A stretch of 64,000 nucleotides of DNA from NCBI GenBank assembly GCA_041751875.1, contig JBGSIC010000029.1:1-64000 (forward strand). The letters run 5' to 3'. The position numbers and the translations under genes are program-made. Below the pieces are notes generated by a model, which worked only from the letters and a program-made list of their open reading frames with translations, ran no database searches and was not told the origin of the DNA. The stretch is from JBGSIC01 sp041751875 (GTDB lineage: Bacteria; Bdellovibrionota; FAC87; UBA2466; JACKAF01). Shown piece after piece: positions 31,796 through 39,569 of this stretch (position 1 is its first letter; each line of letters starts with the position of its first letter).

Positions 31796-34126
31796 CTAAA
31801 GTGAACCCACCAAAACAGATCGGCGTTTAGCGGGGCCTGCAGCAGCCCCCACCACCCCTTCTTTTTCCATCTGTTCCATGAGTGTCGCGGCACGGTTGTA
31901 GCCAATCTTAAGATGGCGTTGGAGTAAGGAAATGCTCGCTTCGCCCCTATCCGTGACAATGCGCACGGCTTGGTCGTAGAGACTTCCGCCATCCCCGCCT
32001 TCGCTCTCCTCGAGTTCCATGCTCTCTTCGAGGTTAGCCAAGATCGCTTCATCGTAATCCGGGCCCGCTTGGGCTTTGAGGTGTGAAATCACGCGATCGA
32101 GGTCGGCATCCTCAATATAAGAACCCTGCATACGTTTCAGTGTGTTGAATCCGGCCGAATGGAAAAGCATGTCACCGTTACCAAGTAAGCGCTCCGCACC
32201 CGGGCGATCCAAAATCGTTTTGGAATCCACGCCGGAGGCTACGCGAAACGATATGCGGCTGGGGAAGTTGGCTTTGATTGTTCCCGTGACGACATCGGTG
32301 GAAGGACGTTGCGTGGCAAGCACCATGTGAATGCCGCTCGCGCGCGCCTTTTGCGCGAGACGCGCAACCGAATGCTCCACTTCTTTGGGTACAACGGCCA
32401 TGAGATCCGCGTATTCGTCGATTACGGTGACGATGTAAGGCATAAACGCCAAGTCCAAGGCTTCGCCTTGTTTCTGGAGTTCATTGAGTTTGGCGTTGTA
32501 GGAATCCACGTGTCTTACGCCGGACTTATGCAGAATGTGATAGCGACGTTCCATCTCGTCGATAAGCCAACGCAAAGCCAATACGGCTTTTTTCGCGTCT
32601 ACCACTACTGGTAGCATCAAGTGCGGAATGCCTTCGTAATGCGAAAGCTCCACCATCTTGGGATCGACCAAAATGAGTTTGAGCTGCTGCGGGGCAAAGC
32701 GGTACAGCAAACTACAAATCAGTGTGTTTACGAAAACGGATTTACCGGTACCCGTGGCTCCCGCGACCAGCAAATGCGGCATTGCTGCGAGATCGGTAAG
32801 AATAGGTTCGCCAGAAGCCAGACGGCCGAGGGCAATCGGAATGCGTCTATCGCTTTTATAAAAAGGCGTTTCTTGAACGATATCTTTGAAAAACACCATT
32901 TCACGTTCCGGAGTCGGAATTTCAATACCAACAACAGGTTTCCCGGGAATGGGGGCGACGATACGAACGCTCAGGACACTCAACGCTAAAGTGAGATCAT
33001 CAGAGAGATTCGCGATTTCACGAATTTTAATACCGCTCGCGGGTTTAAATTCGTAAACGGTGATCACCGGACCGGGAGCGACATTTACAATTTCCCCATC
33101 CACACCGAAGTCGGCTAGTTTTTCGACTAAGAGTTTTCCCTTGTCGATGTACCACTGCTTATCGATGCCGCGTTCTTTGCGGTTACTTCGCCCAGAAAGA
33201 AAATCAGCAGAAGGCAATTGGAAGTTTTTTGTCGCAAGGGGCATGCGAAGTTGTTTCGGGCGGCGAAGTACCTTTTCTTCGGCATCCTCAATATGGGCAA
33301 AATCTTCATCGCGTGGGTGTTCCACAAAAGAGATCACTTCGGCAGGCGAAATAGGTGACGTAACCGAAGGCGCTTCCGTGGGGGTTGTGGCAATAGGAGC
33401 GGGCGACAGAAAGGTGTCGGAAGGCGCTTCAACCTGCTTTTTCCAAAACTTAGGGATACGAATGCGTACGGGCGGAATCTTCTGGATTGCCGATTTAACG
33501 ACGAGATAAAGTTTCATAGGTGATTTTACAATCGACCAGAAGATCTCTTTCTTGTTCATTTCCTTTTGTGAAAAGGGGCGCCACTCAAAAAGGATAATCA
33601 AAGACGAGATAAATCCGAACACACCCAAGACAAGTGCGCCCAGCCAACCTAAAGGGTAGAGCAGGCCATGGTAGATAAAGCGTCCAACAAGTCCGCCCGC
33701 CAAATTGAGATTCCACGGTAGCGCGGTGGCCGGGTAGAGCACGTGAAATAGAGTGGTGGTCGATACCACAAATAGCAAAGCGCCAATGGACCATAAGCGA
33801 TCATCTTGCGCTTCATCGGCTTGGCGTTTCACGCCTGCGATGATGAGAAGAAAAGGGAAACAGAACGCGCCCAAACCAAAAACAAGATACGCGAGATCCG
33901 CGCTCATGCTTCCTAGACGTCCCATCCAGTTCTGCACGGCGTTTTTTGTTGTCCACGTGCTCCACGAAGGATCGGAGGCGGAGTAACTAACGAGTGCCGC
34001 GATGAGTACGATGGCAGCAGCAAAATAAAGTAGATGATGAATTTCTTCCCACACCCCTTTTTTGTTTTCGGGCACGTAGGGAAAAAATGGATTCGACGGC
34101 TGCGAGCGGTTTGATCGTGTTGCCAT
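31796..34126 (-). CDS. ftsK: DNA translocase FtsK/SpoIIIE
   Basis: 776-residue septal DNA translocase that pumps chromosome termini during division. Four N-terminal membrane helices span about residues 28-180, then a linker, then the alpha-beta motor domain with Walker A GATGTGKSVFVN, Walker B TVIDEYADLM and the TQRPSTDVVTGTIKANFPSR block, and a C-terminal winged-helix gamma domain (from about residue 710, with GYNRAATLMEQMEKEGVV) that reads polarised KOPS-like sequences. Length is typical of SpoIIIE-sized proteins. Transcribed from the divergent promoter at 34212-34239. Confidence 0.97.
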   Translation of the reverse strand: MATRSNRSQPSNPFFPYVPENKKGVWEEIHHLLYFAAAIVLIAALVSYSASDPSWSTWTTKNAVQNWMGRLGSMSADLAYLVFGLGAFCFPFLLIIAGVKRQADEAQDDRLWSIGALLFVVSTTTLFHVLYPATALPWNLNLAGGLVGRFIYHGLLYPLGWLGALVLGVFGFISSLIILFEWRPFSQKEMNKKEIFWSIVKSPMKLYLVVKSAIQKIPPVRIRIPKFWKKQVEAPSDTFLSPAPIATTPTEAPSVTSPISPAEVISFVEHPRDEDFAHIEDAEEKVLRRPKQLRMPLATKNFQLPSADFLSGRSNRKERGIDKQWYIDKGKLLVEKLADFGVDGEIVNVAPGPVITVYEFKPASGIKIREIANLSDDLTLALSVLSVRIVAPIPGKPVVGIEIPTPEREMVFFKDIVQETPFYKSDRRIPIALGRLASGEPILTDLAAMPHLLVAGATGTGKSVFVNTLICSLLYRFAPQQLKLILVDPKMVELSHYEGIPHLMLPVVVDAKKAVLALRWLIDEMERRYHILHKSGVRHVDSYNAKLNELQKQGEALDLAFMPYIVTVIDEYADLMAVVPKEVEHSVARLAQKARASGIHMVLATQRPSTDVVTGTIKANFPSRISFRVASGVDSKTILDRPGAERLLGNGDMLFHSAGFNTLKRMQGSYIEDADLDRVISHLKAQAGPDYDEAILANLEESMELEESEGGDGGSLYDQAVRIVTDRGEASISLLQRHLKIGYNRAATLMEQMEKEGVVGAAAGPAKRRSVLVGSL

Positions 34127-34211
34127 GATTTTTATGTGAATGTTAGGTGATTGAAATTAAGAAGATGGGGCTACGCCGGATGGCTTTCGAAAATTCCCCA
34201 CATCTATATAA

Positions 34212-34239
34212 AGTATAACTCAGTGACAAGCGGAGTCAA
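34212..34239 (-). promoter_or_regulatory. Sigma70-type promoter for ftsK
   Basis: On the minus strand TTGACT (plus 34234-34239) and TATACT (plus 34212-34217), 16-bp spacer, both close to consensus. Leader of about 80 nt to the ftsK ATG. Confidence 0.55.
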
Positions 34240-34248
34240 TCGACTTAG

Positions 34249-34276
34249 TTGACACGCTGAAGGCCGTTGTTATCAT
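34249..34276 (+). promoter_or_regulatory. Sigma70-type promoter for the cold-shock gene
   Basis: TTGACA at 34249-34254 and TATCAT at 34271-34276, 16-bp spacer. It is back-to-back with the ftsK promoter 9 bp away. The cold-shock transcript would have a leader of about 105 nt, in line with the long leaders of csp mRNAs. Confidence 0.55.
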
Positions 34277-34386
34277 CTATTTGTAAGAAAACAACAACTT
34301 ACCTTTATGTTGCCGCCTATTGTGGAGTGGGGTTGCTGAAAAAGCGGCAGGAATGGTTGGGTAGGGGGTTTTGGGGGGATATAGCA

Positions 34387-34599
34387 ATGCCGACAGGGTT
34401 CGTGAAGTGGTTTAACGACAATAAGGGTTACGGATTTATCGAACAAGAAGGTGGCGCGGATGTGTTTGTGCACTTCAGCGCGATCGAAGGGGAAGGCTAC
34501 AAGTCTTTGGCCGAAGGACAGGAAGTCGAATTCGACATGTCAGATGGTCCCAAAGGACCGCAAGCCACCCGCGTAAAGAAGCTCGAAGCTAACGCTTAG
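34387..34599 (+). CDS. Cold-shock domain protein
   Basis: 70-residue single cold-shock domain, binds single-stranded RNA/DNA in the cytoplasm. MPTGFVKWFNDNKGYGFIEQ and VFVHFSAI carry the RNP1 and RNP2 aromatic residues. An in-frame open frame extends upstream to 34267, but the ATG at 34387 fits the family N-terminus exactly; the upstream part overlaps its own promoter and leader. Confidence 0.97.
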   Translation: MPTGFVKWFNDNKGYGFIEQEGGADVFVHFSAIEGEGYKSLAEGQEVEFDMSDGPKGPQATRVKKLEANA

Positions 34600-34612
34600 C
34601 GTCTTTCCACTT

Positions 34613-34648
34613 AGATTTTGGGGCCCCTTCGGGGGCCCTACAAAATCT
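34613..34648 (+). terminator. Terminator-like hairpin after the cold-shock gene
   Basis: AGATTTTG (34613-34620) pairs with CAAAATCT (34641-34648), with an inner GGGGCCCC/GGGGGCCC-type stem and a TTCG tetraloop centre. The long stem is strong but only a few T follow, so termination may be partial. Confidence 0.65.
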
Positions 34649-34649
34649 C

Positions 34650-34678
34650 TTGACACGCCACGTGCCTTTTTCTAGTTT
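34650..34678 (+). promoter_or_regulatory. Putative rho promoter with long leader
   Basis: TTGACA at 34650-34655 abuts the preceding hairpin; TAGTTT at 34673-34678 is a weak -10 at 17-bp spacing. The leader to the rho ATG would be about 190 nt. In E. coli rho is autoregulated through its leader, which could apply here. No other feature is visible in 34679-34874. Confidence 0.35.
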
Positions 34679-34874
34679 TACCCTGCGGTAAAGCCTTAAT
34701 ATCAATGCCCAAGAGGTTACCTCGAGCGAACCGCACGAGAGAGGAATACGTCGTTCCTTTTTTCGTTGTAGTGAACAGGGTGAATAACTAACAACCAGAT
34801 ACCTAGACACTATTTTTAACCAATCATTCTCTTCGATTAGATCTCTCGATCATCGATCCTAGGAGATAACTCCC

Positions 34875-36158
34875 ATGCCTCAAGCCACTGAACCCACCGA
34901 AGGAGCTGTAATGCGTTTGCAGGAGCTCAAACAGAAAAGTATTTCTGAGCTCGCAGAACTCGCCCGCTCTCTAGGAGTAGAGTCCCCCGGAGGACTTCGC
35001 CGACAAGAATTGATTTTTGCAATTCTTCAGGCGCAAACCGAACAAAATGGACAGATTTACGGACAGGGTGTTTTAGAAACCTTACCCGATGGTTTTGGTT
35101 TCCTTCGCGCTCCTGACTACAATTATCTTCCTGGTCCAGATGATATTTACGTTTCGCCTTCTCAGATTCGCCGCTTCATGTTGCGAACGGGCGATACGAT
35201 CGAAGGTCAAATCCGACCTCCCAAAGATTCCGAGCGCTATTTCGCGCTTTTGAAAGTTGAGAAGATCAACTTCGAAGAACCCGATTTGACCCGGGACAAA
35301 ATTCTCTTTGATAACCTTACGCCTGTTTATCCGGACGAAAGATTTAAGCTCGAATGCCATCCCAAAAAGTATTCAAGCCGCATCATTGATCTCTTAGCGC
35401 CTATTGGAAAAGGGCAGCGCGGGTTGATCGTAGCGCCTCCTCGCGCTGGTAAAACCATGCTGTTGCAGGAAGTTGCCAATAGTATTACGGCGAACCATCC
35501 TGAAGTTCTCCTTCTGGTTCTTCTCATCGACGAACGTCCGGAAGAAGTGACCGATATGGAACGTCACGTGAAGGGTGAAGTAGTTAGCTCAACTTTCGAT
35601 GAGCCCGCGACCCGCCACGTACAAGTTGCCGAGATGGTAATTGAAAAAGCGAAACGCTTAGTAGAGCACAAGAAAGATGTCGTCATCTTGCTTGATAGCA
35701 TCACGCGTCTCGCGCGCGCTTACAACACGGTTGTTCCCCCGAGCGGAAAGATTCTCTCCGGTGGTGTCGACTCCAACGCGCTTCACAAGCCCAAGCGTTT
35801 CTTCGGTGCGGCCCGTAACATTGAAAACGGCGGCAGCTTAACGATTATCGCCACAGCGCTCATCGATACCGGAAGTCGCATGGACGAAGTGATTTTCGAA
35901 GAATTCAAAGGTACCGGTAACCTCGAAATCACGCTTGACCGCAAGCTGATGGAAAAGCGCATCTTCCCGTGCATCGACATCAACAAGTCGGGTACACGCA
36001 GAGAAGAATTGCTCTTGGGCAAAGATATTCTCAATCGCATCTGGATTTTGAGAAAAGTGCTGCAGCCTATGAATCCTGTCGATAGCATGGAGTTCTTGCT
36101 CGATAAGGTCATGGCGACCAAAACGAACCAAGAGTTCCTTGATTCGATGAGCAGTTAA
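34875..36158 (+). CDS. rho: Transcription termination factor Rho
   Basis: 427-residue hexameric RNA helicase. N-terminal RNA-binding domain with MRLQELKQKSISELAELARSLGVE, primary RNA-binding GFLRAPDYNYLPGPDDIYVS, Walker A APPRAGKTMLLQ, Q-loop and R-loop region DSITRLARAYN, VDSNALHKPKRFFGAARNIE and the C-terminal sequence ending SMSS. AGGAG lies just upstream of the ATG. Second gene after the divergent ftsK/csp region and followed 16 bp later by the first lspA gene. Confidence 0.98.
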   Translation: MPQATEPTEGAVMRLQELKQKSISELAELARSLGVESPGGLRRQELIFAILQAQTEQNGQIYGQGVLETLPDGFGFLRAPDYNYLPGPDDIYVSPSQIRRFMLRTGDTIEGQIRPPKDSERYFALLKVEKINFEEPDLTRDKILFDNLTPVYPDERFKLECHPKKYSSRIIDLLAPIGKGQRGLIVAPPRAGKTMLLQEVANSITANHPEVLLLVLLIDERPEEVTDMERHVKGEVVSSTFDEPATRHVQVAEMVIEKAKRLVEHKKDVVILLDSITRLARAYNTVVPPSGKILSGGVDSNALHKPKRFFGAARNIENGGSLTIIATALIDTGSRMDEVIFEEFKGTGNLEITLDRKLMEKRIFPCIDINKSGTRREELLLGKDILNRIWILRKVLQPMNPVDSMEFLLDKVMATKTNQEFLDSMSS

Positions 36159-36174
36159 GCTTCGAAAATTCGGA

Positions 36175-36663
36175 TTGAAGCGAAAATACCTCATTCTCTT
36201 TTCATTAAGTGGTCTCATCCTCGCGTGTGATCAGCTCTCCAAGTATTTGGTGCGTACATCCATTTCACCAGGGGAGACGAAGTCGGTCATTGGTGACTTC
36301 CTGACTCTTGTCTACGTGCGCAACGAAGGCTTTATTTTTGGCACACTCCAGCAGGTTCCTAACCCGTTGCGGGATTTTTTCTTCATCGGCATTCCCGTAT
36401 TTGCGTTGATTTTGATTGTTCTCATCTTTGTAAAATTACGCGATGACCAAATTATGACTTCGGTTGCGCTTACCACCATTTTGGGCGGCGCCGTAGGTAA
36501 CCTCGTGGATCGCACCGAGCACGGGTTTGTAATTGATTTCATTCAGATACAAGTCGGAAACTGGTTTACCCCACCACCATTTAATATCGCCGACTGTTCA
36601 ATCCTCTTGGGTGTGATGATCATGTTTATTAATACCTGGTTTCATGCGAAGATGAAGGATTGA
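36175..36663 (+). CDS. lspA: Lipoprotein signal peptidase (first lspA copy, divergent)
   Basis: 162-residue aspartic signal peptidase II with four membrane helices; starts at TTG 36175. Catalytic aspartates are retained (Asp112 in VGNLVDR, Asp140 in FNIADC). The usual NxGAAF motif is altered to RNEGFIFG, whereas the following copy keeps it. This may change substrate preference. Its stop overlaps a TTG start of the next lspA by 4 bp. Confidence 0.9.
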   Translation: MKRKYLILFSLSGLILACDQLSKYLVRTSISPGETKSVIGDFLTLVYVRNEGFIFGTLQQVPNPLRDFFFIGIPVFALILIVLIFVKLRDDQIMTSVALTTILGGAVGNLVDRTEHGFVIDFIQIQVGNWFTPPPFNIADCSILLGVMIMFINTWFHAKMKD

Positions 36664-37172
36664 ATATGTCATCTTCGCGATCCAAGTACTTCTTACTCGC
36701 TGGAATTTTCGCCGTGGTCGTGATCATCGATCAATGGACCAAGCACCTTATTCTGATCAATTTCCGGTGGGGCGAATCACTCGCCGTCATCCCTAATTTC
36801 TTTTCCTTAACCTACGTTCGAAACTCGGGAGCGGCTTTTGGCTTGCTTCACTCCGCACCGGCCGCGTTTCGCGATCCTTTTTTCATCGCCGTCCCCATCA
36901 TTGCGATGGGCGCTATCTTCTATTTATTTTCGCGCCTCAAACCCAGTCAAAAATGGGTCGCGGTGGCGCTTAGCCTCATCCTCTCGGGGGCTTTTGGAAA
37001 CCTGGTCGATCGGTTGCGTTTTGGGTATGTAGTCGATTTTTTGGATGTTCACTGGAAAGATTTCTACCATTGGCCAGCTTTCAATGTGGCCGACGCTTGC
37101 ATCGTGGTCGGAGTGACAATGATGTTCATCGATTCTTTCACGGCGGGGAAGAAAGCCGCCCAAGCCAACTAA
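36660..37172 (+). CDS. lspA: Lipoprotein signal peptidase (second lspA copy, canonical)
   Basis: Signal peptidase II, 170 residues from TTG 36660 or 168 from the ATG at 36666, which I consider the likelier start. Four membrane helices; RNSGAAFG is canonical and the catalytic pair is Asp117 (FGNLVDR) and Asp145 (FNVADA). It cleaves prolipoproteins after lipidation at the +1 Cys. Tandem with a divergent paralogue, which is unusual for a single-copy family. Confidence 0.95.
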   Translation: MNMSSSRSKYFLLAGIFAVVVIIDQWTKHLILINFRWGESLAVIPNFFSLTYVRNSGAAFGLLHSAPAAFRDPFFIAVPIIAMGAIFYLFSRLKPSQKWVAVALSLILSGAFGNLVDRLRFGYVVDFLDVHWKDFYHWPAFNVADACIVVGVTMMFIDSFTAGKKAAQAN

Positions 37173-37288
37173 TCCACTGAATTAATTGAGTAAAATAAAG
37201 CGAAGCGAGAAGCCTAAGCTTGTAGGCTGCACCGAGTCATGGTACAAACAATCGCTTTTTCGGCCTTAAAATAGTAAGAAAGCGGCAA

Positions 37289-38593
37289 ATGGATCACGAA
37301 CACAACCACACAGTTCACGTAAAAAAAGTAGATAAGCTTAGCGAAACGCGCGTGCGTCTTGCCGTCGAAGTTCCGCAGGAGGCTGTGCAGTCTCACGTCC
37401 AAAGCACTGCCCATCAGTATCAGCAAAAGGCGAGCATTCCGGGTTTCCGTCCCGGCAAAGCCCCGCTTACCGTCGTGCAAACAAAGTACAAAGCGCAGAT
37501 TGAGCAAGACGTTGTCTCGCATCTGCTCGAAGCAGGTCTTCACGAAGCGGTGAAGGAAGCCAAGCTGATGCCCATTAATCGTCCCCGCGTGGAAATCAAA
37601 AGCAGCGGCTTTGATGGGAAATCGGGCTTGGTCTTTGAAGCGGAATACGAAGTCCGCCCCGAAATTAAATTGAAAGACTACAAAGGCATTAAGCTCACGG
37701 AAAAATCTTTGGATGTACCGGACAAAGAAATAAACGATTCGTTGACCCAATTGCGCGATCGTATGGCGACCCTTGAGCCGAGTGACGCTAAAAAAGCAGA
37801 AAAGGGAATGTTTGCAGTCGCCAAGATTGCGATCGAAATGCTTGATGGCGACAAGAAAAAAGAAGAAGCCAAAGAGTACACTCTTGAACTCGGTGCGGAT
37901 CAGCTGTTGCCGGACTTGGAAAAGGCTCTTCTTCAAACAGAAGTGGGAGGAAAGAAAGAAATTTCCTCGAAGTTTCCCGCCGATTACAGCGACAAGGGAC
38001 TTGCGGGGCGTCCAGTCAAATTTAATATCGAAGTCCTTGAACTAAAAAAGAAAAATCTTCCTGCGTTGGACGACGATTTTGCCCGTCAATTGACCAACGG
38101 CAAAGACCTCGCGACGCTCAAAGAAGAGCTGAAGAAAGATTTGGTTGAAAATAAGCGTCGTGAGCAAAAAGACGAGCAGCGCAAACAGATTTTGGACCAC
38201 TTGATTGCGAAGCATAACTTTGAAGTTCCCGCTTCGATGGTCGCACAGCGCATGAAAGATTTGGTGGAACAAGTCACTGCCGATATGAAACGAAGAGGGC
38301 AGGCTTTTCCCGAAGTTTCTGAAGACGAAGTGAAGATCCTTAAGCAACAAGCCGAACGCCAAGTGAAGGGTTCTTTGCTGCTGGCGGAACTTTCCATGAA
38401 AGAAAAGATCGAAGTCGATCCTAAGCAAGTCGATGAACGTGTTTCCCAGGTGGCCACGCAGTTAAATAAGCCACCCGAAGAAGCACGGAAGTGGTTGGAA
38501 GGGAAAGGGTACCTCACCCAGATTCGCGAAGAAGTGCTGACCGACCAGCTTTTCGCTTATCTTGCCGAACACGCTTCTTCAAAGAAGGCGTAG
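37289..38593 (+). CDS. tig: Trigger factor
   Basis: 434-residue ribosome-associated chaperone and peptidyl-prolyl isomerase. The ribosome-docking GFRPGKAP loop is in the N-terminal domain, then the FKBP-type domain near residues 165-245 and the helical C-terminal substrate cradle. The N-terminus has an odd His-rich lead MDHEHNHTVH before the usual VxKVDKL start; no alternative in-frame ATG lies near the conventional position. First gene of the tig-clpP-clpX-lon order. Confidence 0.96.
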   Translation: MDHEHNHTVHVKKVDKLSETRVRLAVEVPQEAVQSHVQSTAHQYQQKASIPGFRPGKAPLTVVQTKYKAQIEQDVVSHLLEAGLHEAVKEAKLMPINRPRVEIKSSGFDGKSGLVFEAEYEVRPEIKLKDYKGIKLTEKSLDVPDKEINDSLTQLRDRMATLEPSDAKKAEKGMFAVAKIAIEMLDGDKKKEEAKEYTLELGADQLLPDLEKALLQTEVGGKKEISSKFPADYSDKGLAGRPVKFNIEVLELKKKNLPALDDDFARQLTNGKDLATLKEELKKDLVENKRREQKDEQRKQILDHLIAKHNFEVPASMVAQRMKDLVEQVTADMKRRGQAFPEVSEDEVKILKQQAERQVKGSLLLAELSMKEKIEVDPKQVDERVSQVATQLNKPPEEARKWLEGKGYLTQIREEVLTDQLFAYLAEHASSKKA

Positions 38594-38663
38594 GGCGGTT
38601 TACCGGACAAAACTTCGCTACGACGGGCCTTGTCAGTTTACGCAGCTTTGAGTTAAATGAGCA

Positions 38664-38843
38664 TAGGGCGAGTCCTCAATTAGGGTTCGTCGCGAGACGG
38701 TATTGGATAACGCTGCTCCGAGGACGCACAAGGAAGCCACCGGAGGCGACCCGAAAGGGTCGTTGAGGATGGCGACCGCGGAGGACAAAGGAGGAAGTTA
38801 TCCAATACTGGCGCAGCAGAACACTAATTGAGGACTTGCCCTA
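38664..38843. repeat. Large inverted-repeat element between tig and clpP
   Basis: Arm TAGGGCGAGTCCTCAATTAG (38664-38683) pairs with the reverse complement at about 38824-38843 with two mismatches. A second matching block, GTATTGGATAAC near 38700-38711, pairs with GTTATCCAATAC near 38798-38809. The enclosed ~85 bp contains GACCC-gaaa-GGGTC (about 38749-38762) and GAGGAC repeats. It ends just before the clpP ribosome site. It could be a non-autonomous (MITE- or REP-like) element or a structured leader RNA for clpP; it does not code. Confidence 0.65.
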
Positions 38844-38857
38844 AAGTAAGGAGCCCC

Positions 38858-39535
38858 ATGATTTCCTCCATCGCAAAAGGTTTTGATAACGCAGCGCGAC
38901 AAGAACCTACCAATAGTTACCTGGTCCCTGTTGTTATAGAGCAGACCGCGCGGGGGGAGCGTAGCTTCGATATTTACTCCCGCCTCTTGAAAGAACGCAT
39001 CATCTTCATCGGCACGCAAATAGATGATGCTATTGCGAATTTGGTGATTGCCCAGCTCCTTTTCCTGGAATCAGAAGATCCCGAAGCGGACATCCATATC
39101 TATATTAATTCGCCGGGCGGAAGCGTTTCGGCTGGTTTGGGTATTTACGACATGATGCAGTTCGTCAAACCTGAGATTTGCACCTACTGCACCGGTTTGG
39201 CCGCCAGCATGGGAGCGATTCTGCTCACCGCCGGGACCAAAGGGAAACGGTTTGCTCTCCCTAATGCTCAGGTGATGATTCATCAGCCTTTGGGCGGTGT
39301 ACAAGGCCAGGCAACGGATATTGCCATTCAGGCGAAACAGATTTTATTGTTGAGAGAGAAGCTGAACAACATTTTGGTGAATCATACAGGCCAGTCCTAC
39401 GAGAAAATTGAAAAGGACACCGATCGGGATAATTATCTTTCTGCTGCAGACGCTAAGGCGTATGGTTTGCTCGATACCGTGATCGAAACGAGGAGAAAAG
39501 TAGCGTCGGGCTCGGACAAGGATAAGAAGAAGTAA
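38858..39535 (+). CDS. clpP: ATP-dependent Clp protease proteolytic subunit
   Basis: 225-residue serine peptidase that forms the barrel for ClpX. Start at the ATG at 38858, with TAAGGAG just upstream; an earlier in-frame start falls inside the inverted-repeat element. Catalytic Ser in GLAASMGA, His in MIHQPLGG and Asp in DTDRDNYLSA are intact. C-terminal tail is Lys/Asp-rich. clpX follows after 34 bp. Confidence 0.97.
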   Translation: MISSIAKGFDNAARQEPTNSYLVPVVIEQTARGERSFDIYSRLLKERIIFIGTQIDDAIANLVIAQLLFLESEDPEADIHIYINSPGGSVSAGLGIYDMMQFVKPEICTYCTGLAASMGAILLTAGTKGKRFALPNAQVMIHQPLGGVQGQATDIAIQAKQILLLREKLNNILVNHTGQSYEKIEKDTDRDNYLSAADAKAYGLLDTVIETRRKVASGSDKDKKK

Positions 39536-39569
39536 GGTCCTTGAAGATTTCAGAAAGTGAGAGTCGGAA

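Noticed and set aside
37214..37936. 240-residue antisense frame over the start of tig
   Set aside because: Phe/Arg-rich mirror of the Lys/Glu-rich trigger factor; no family similarity.
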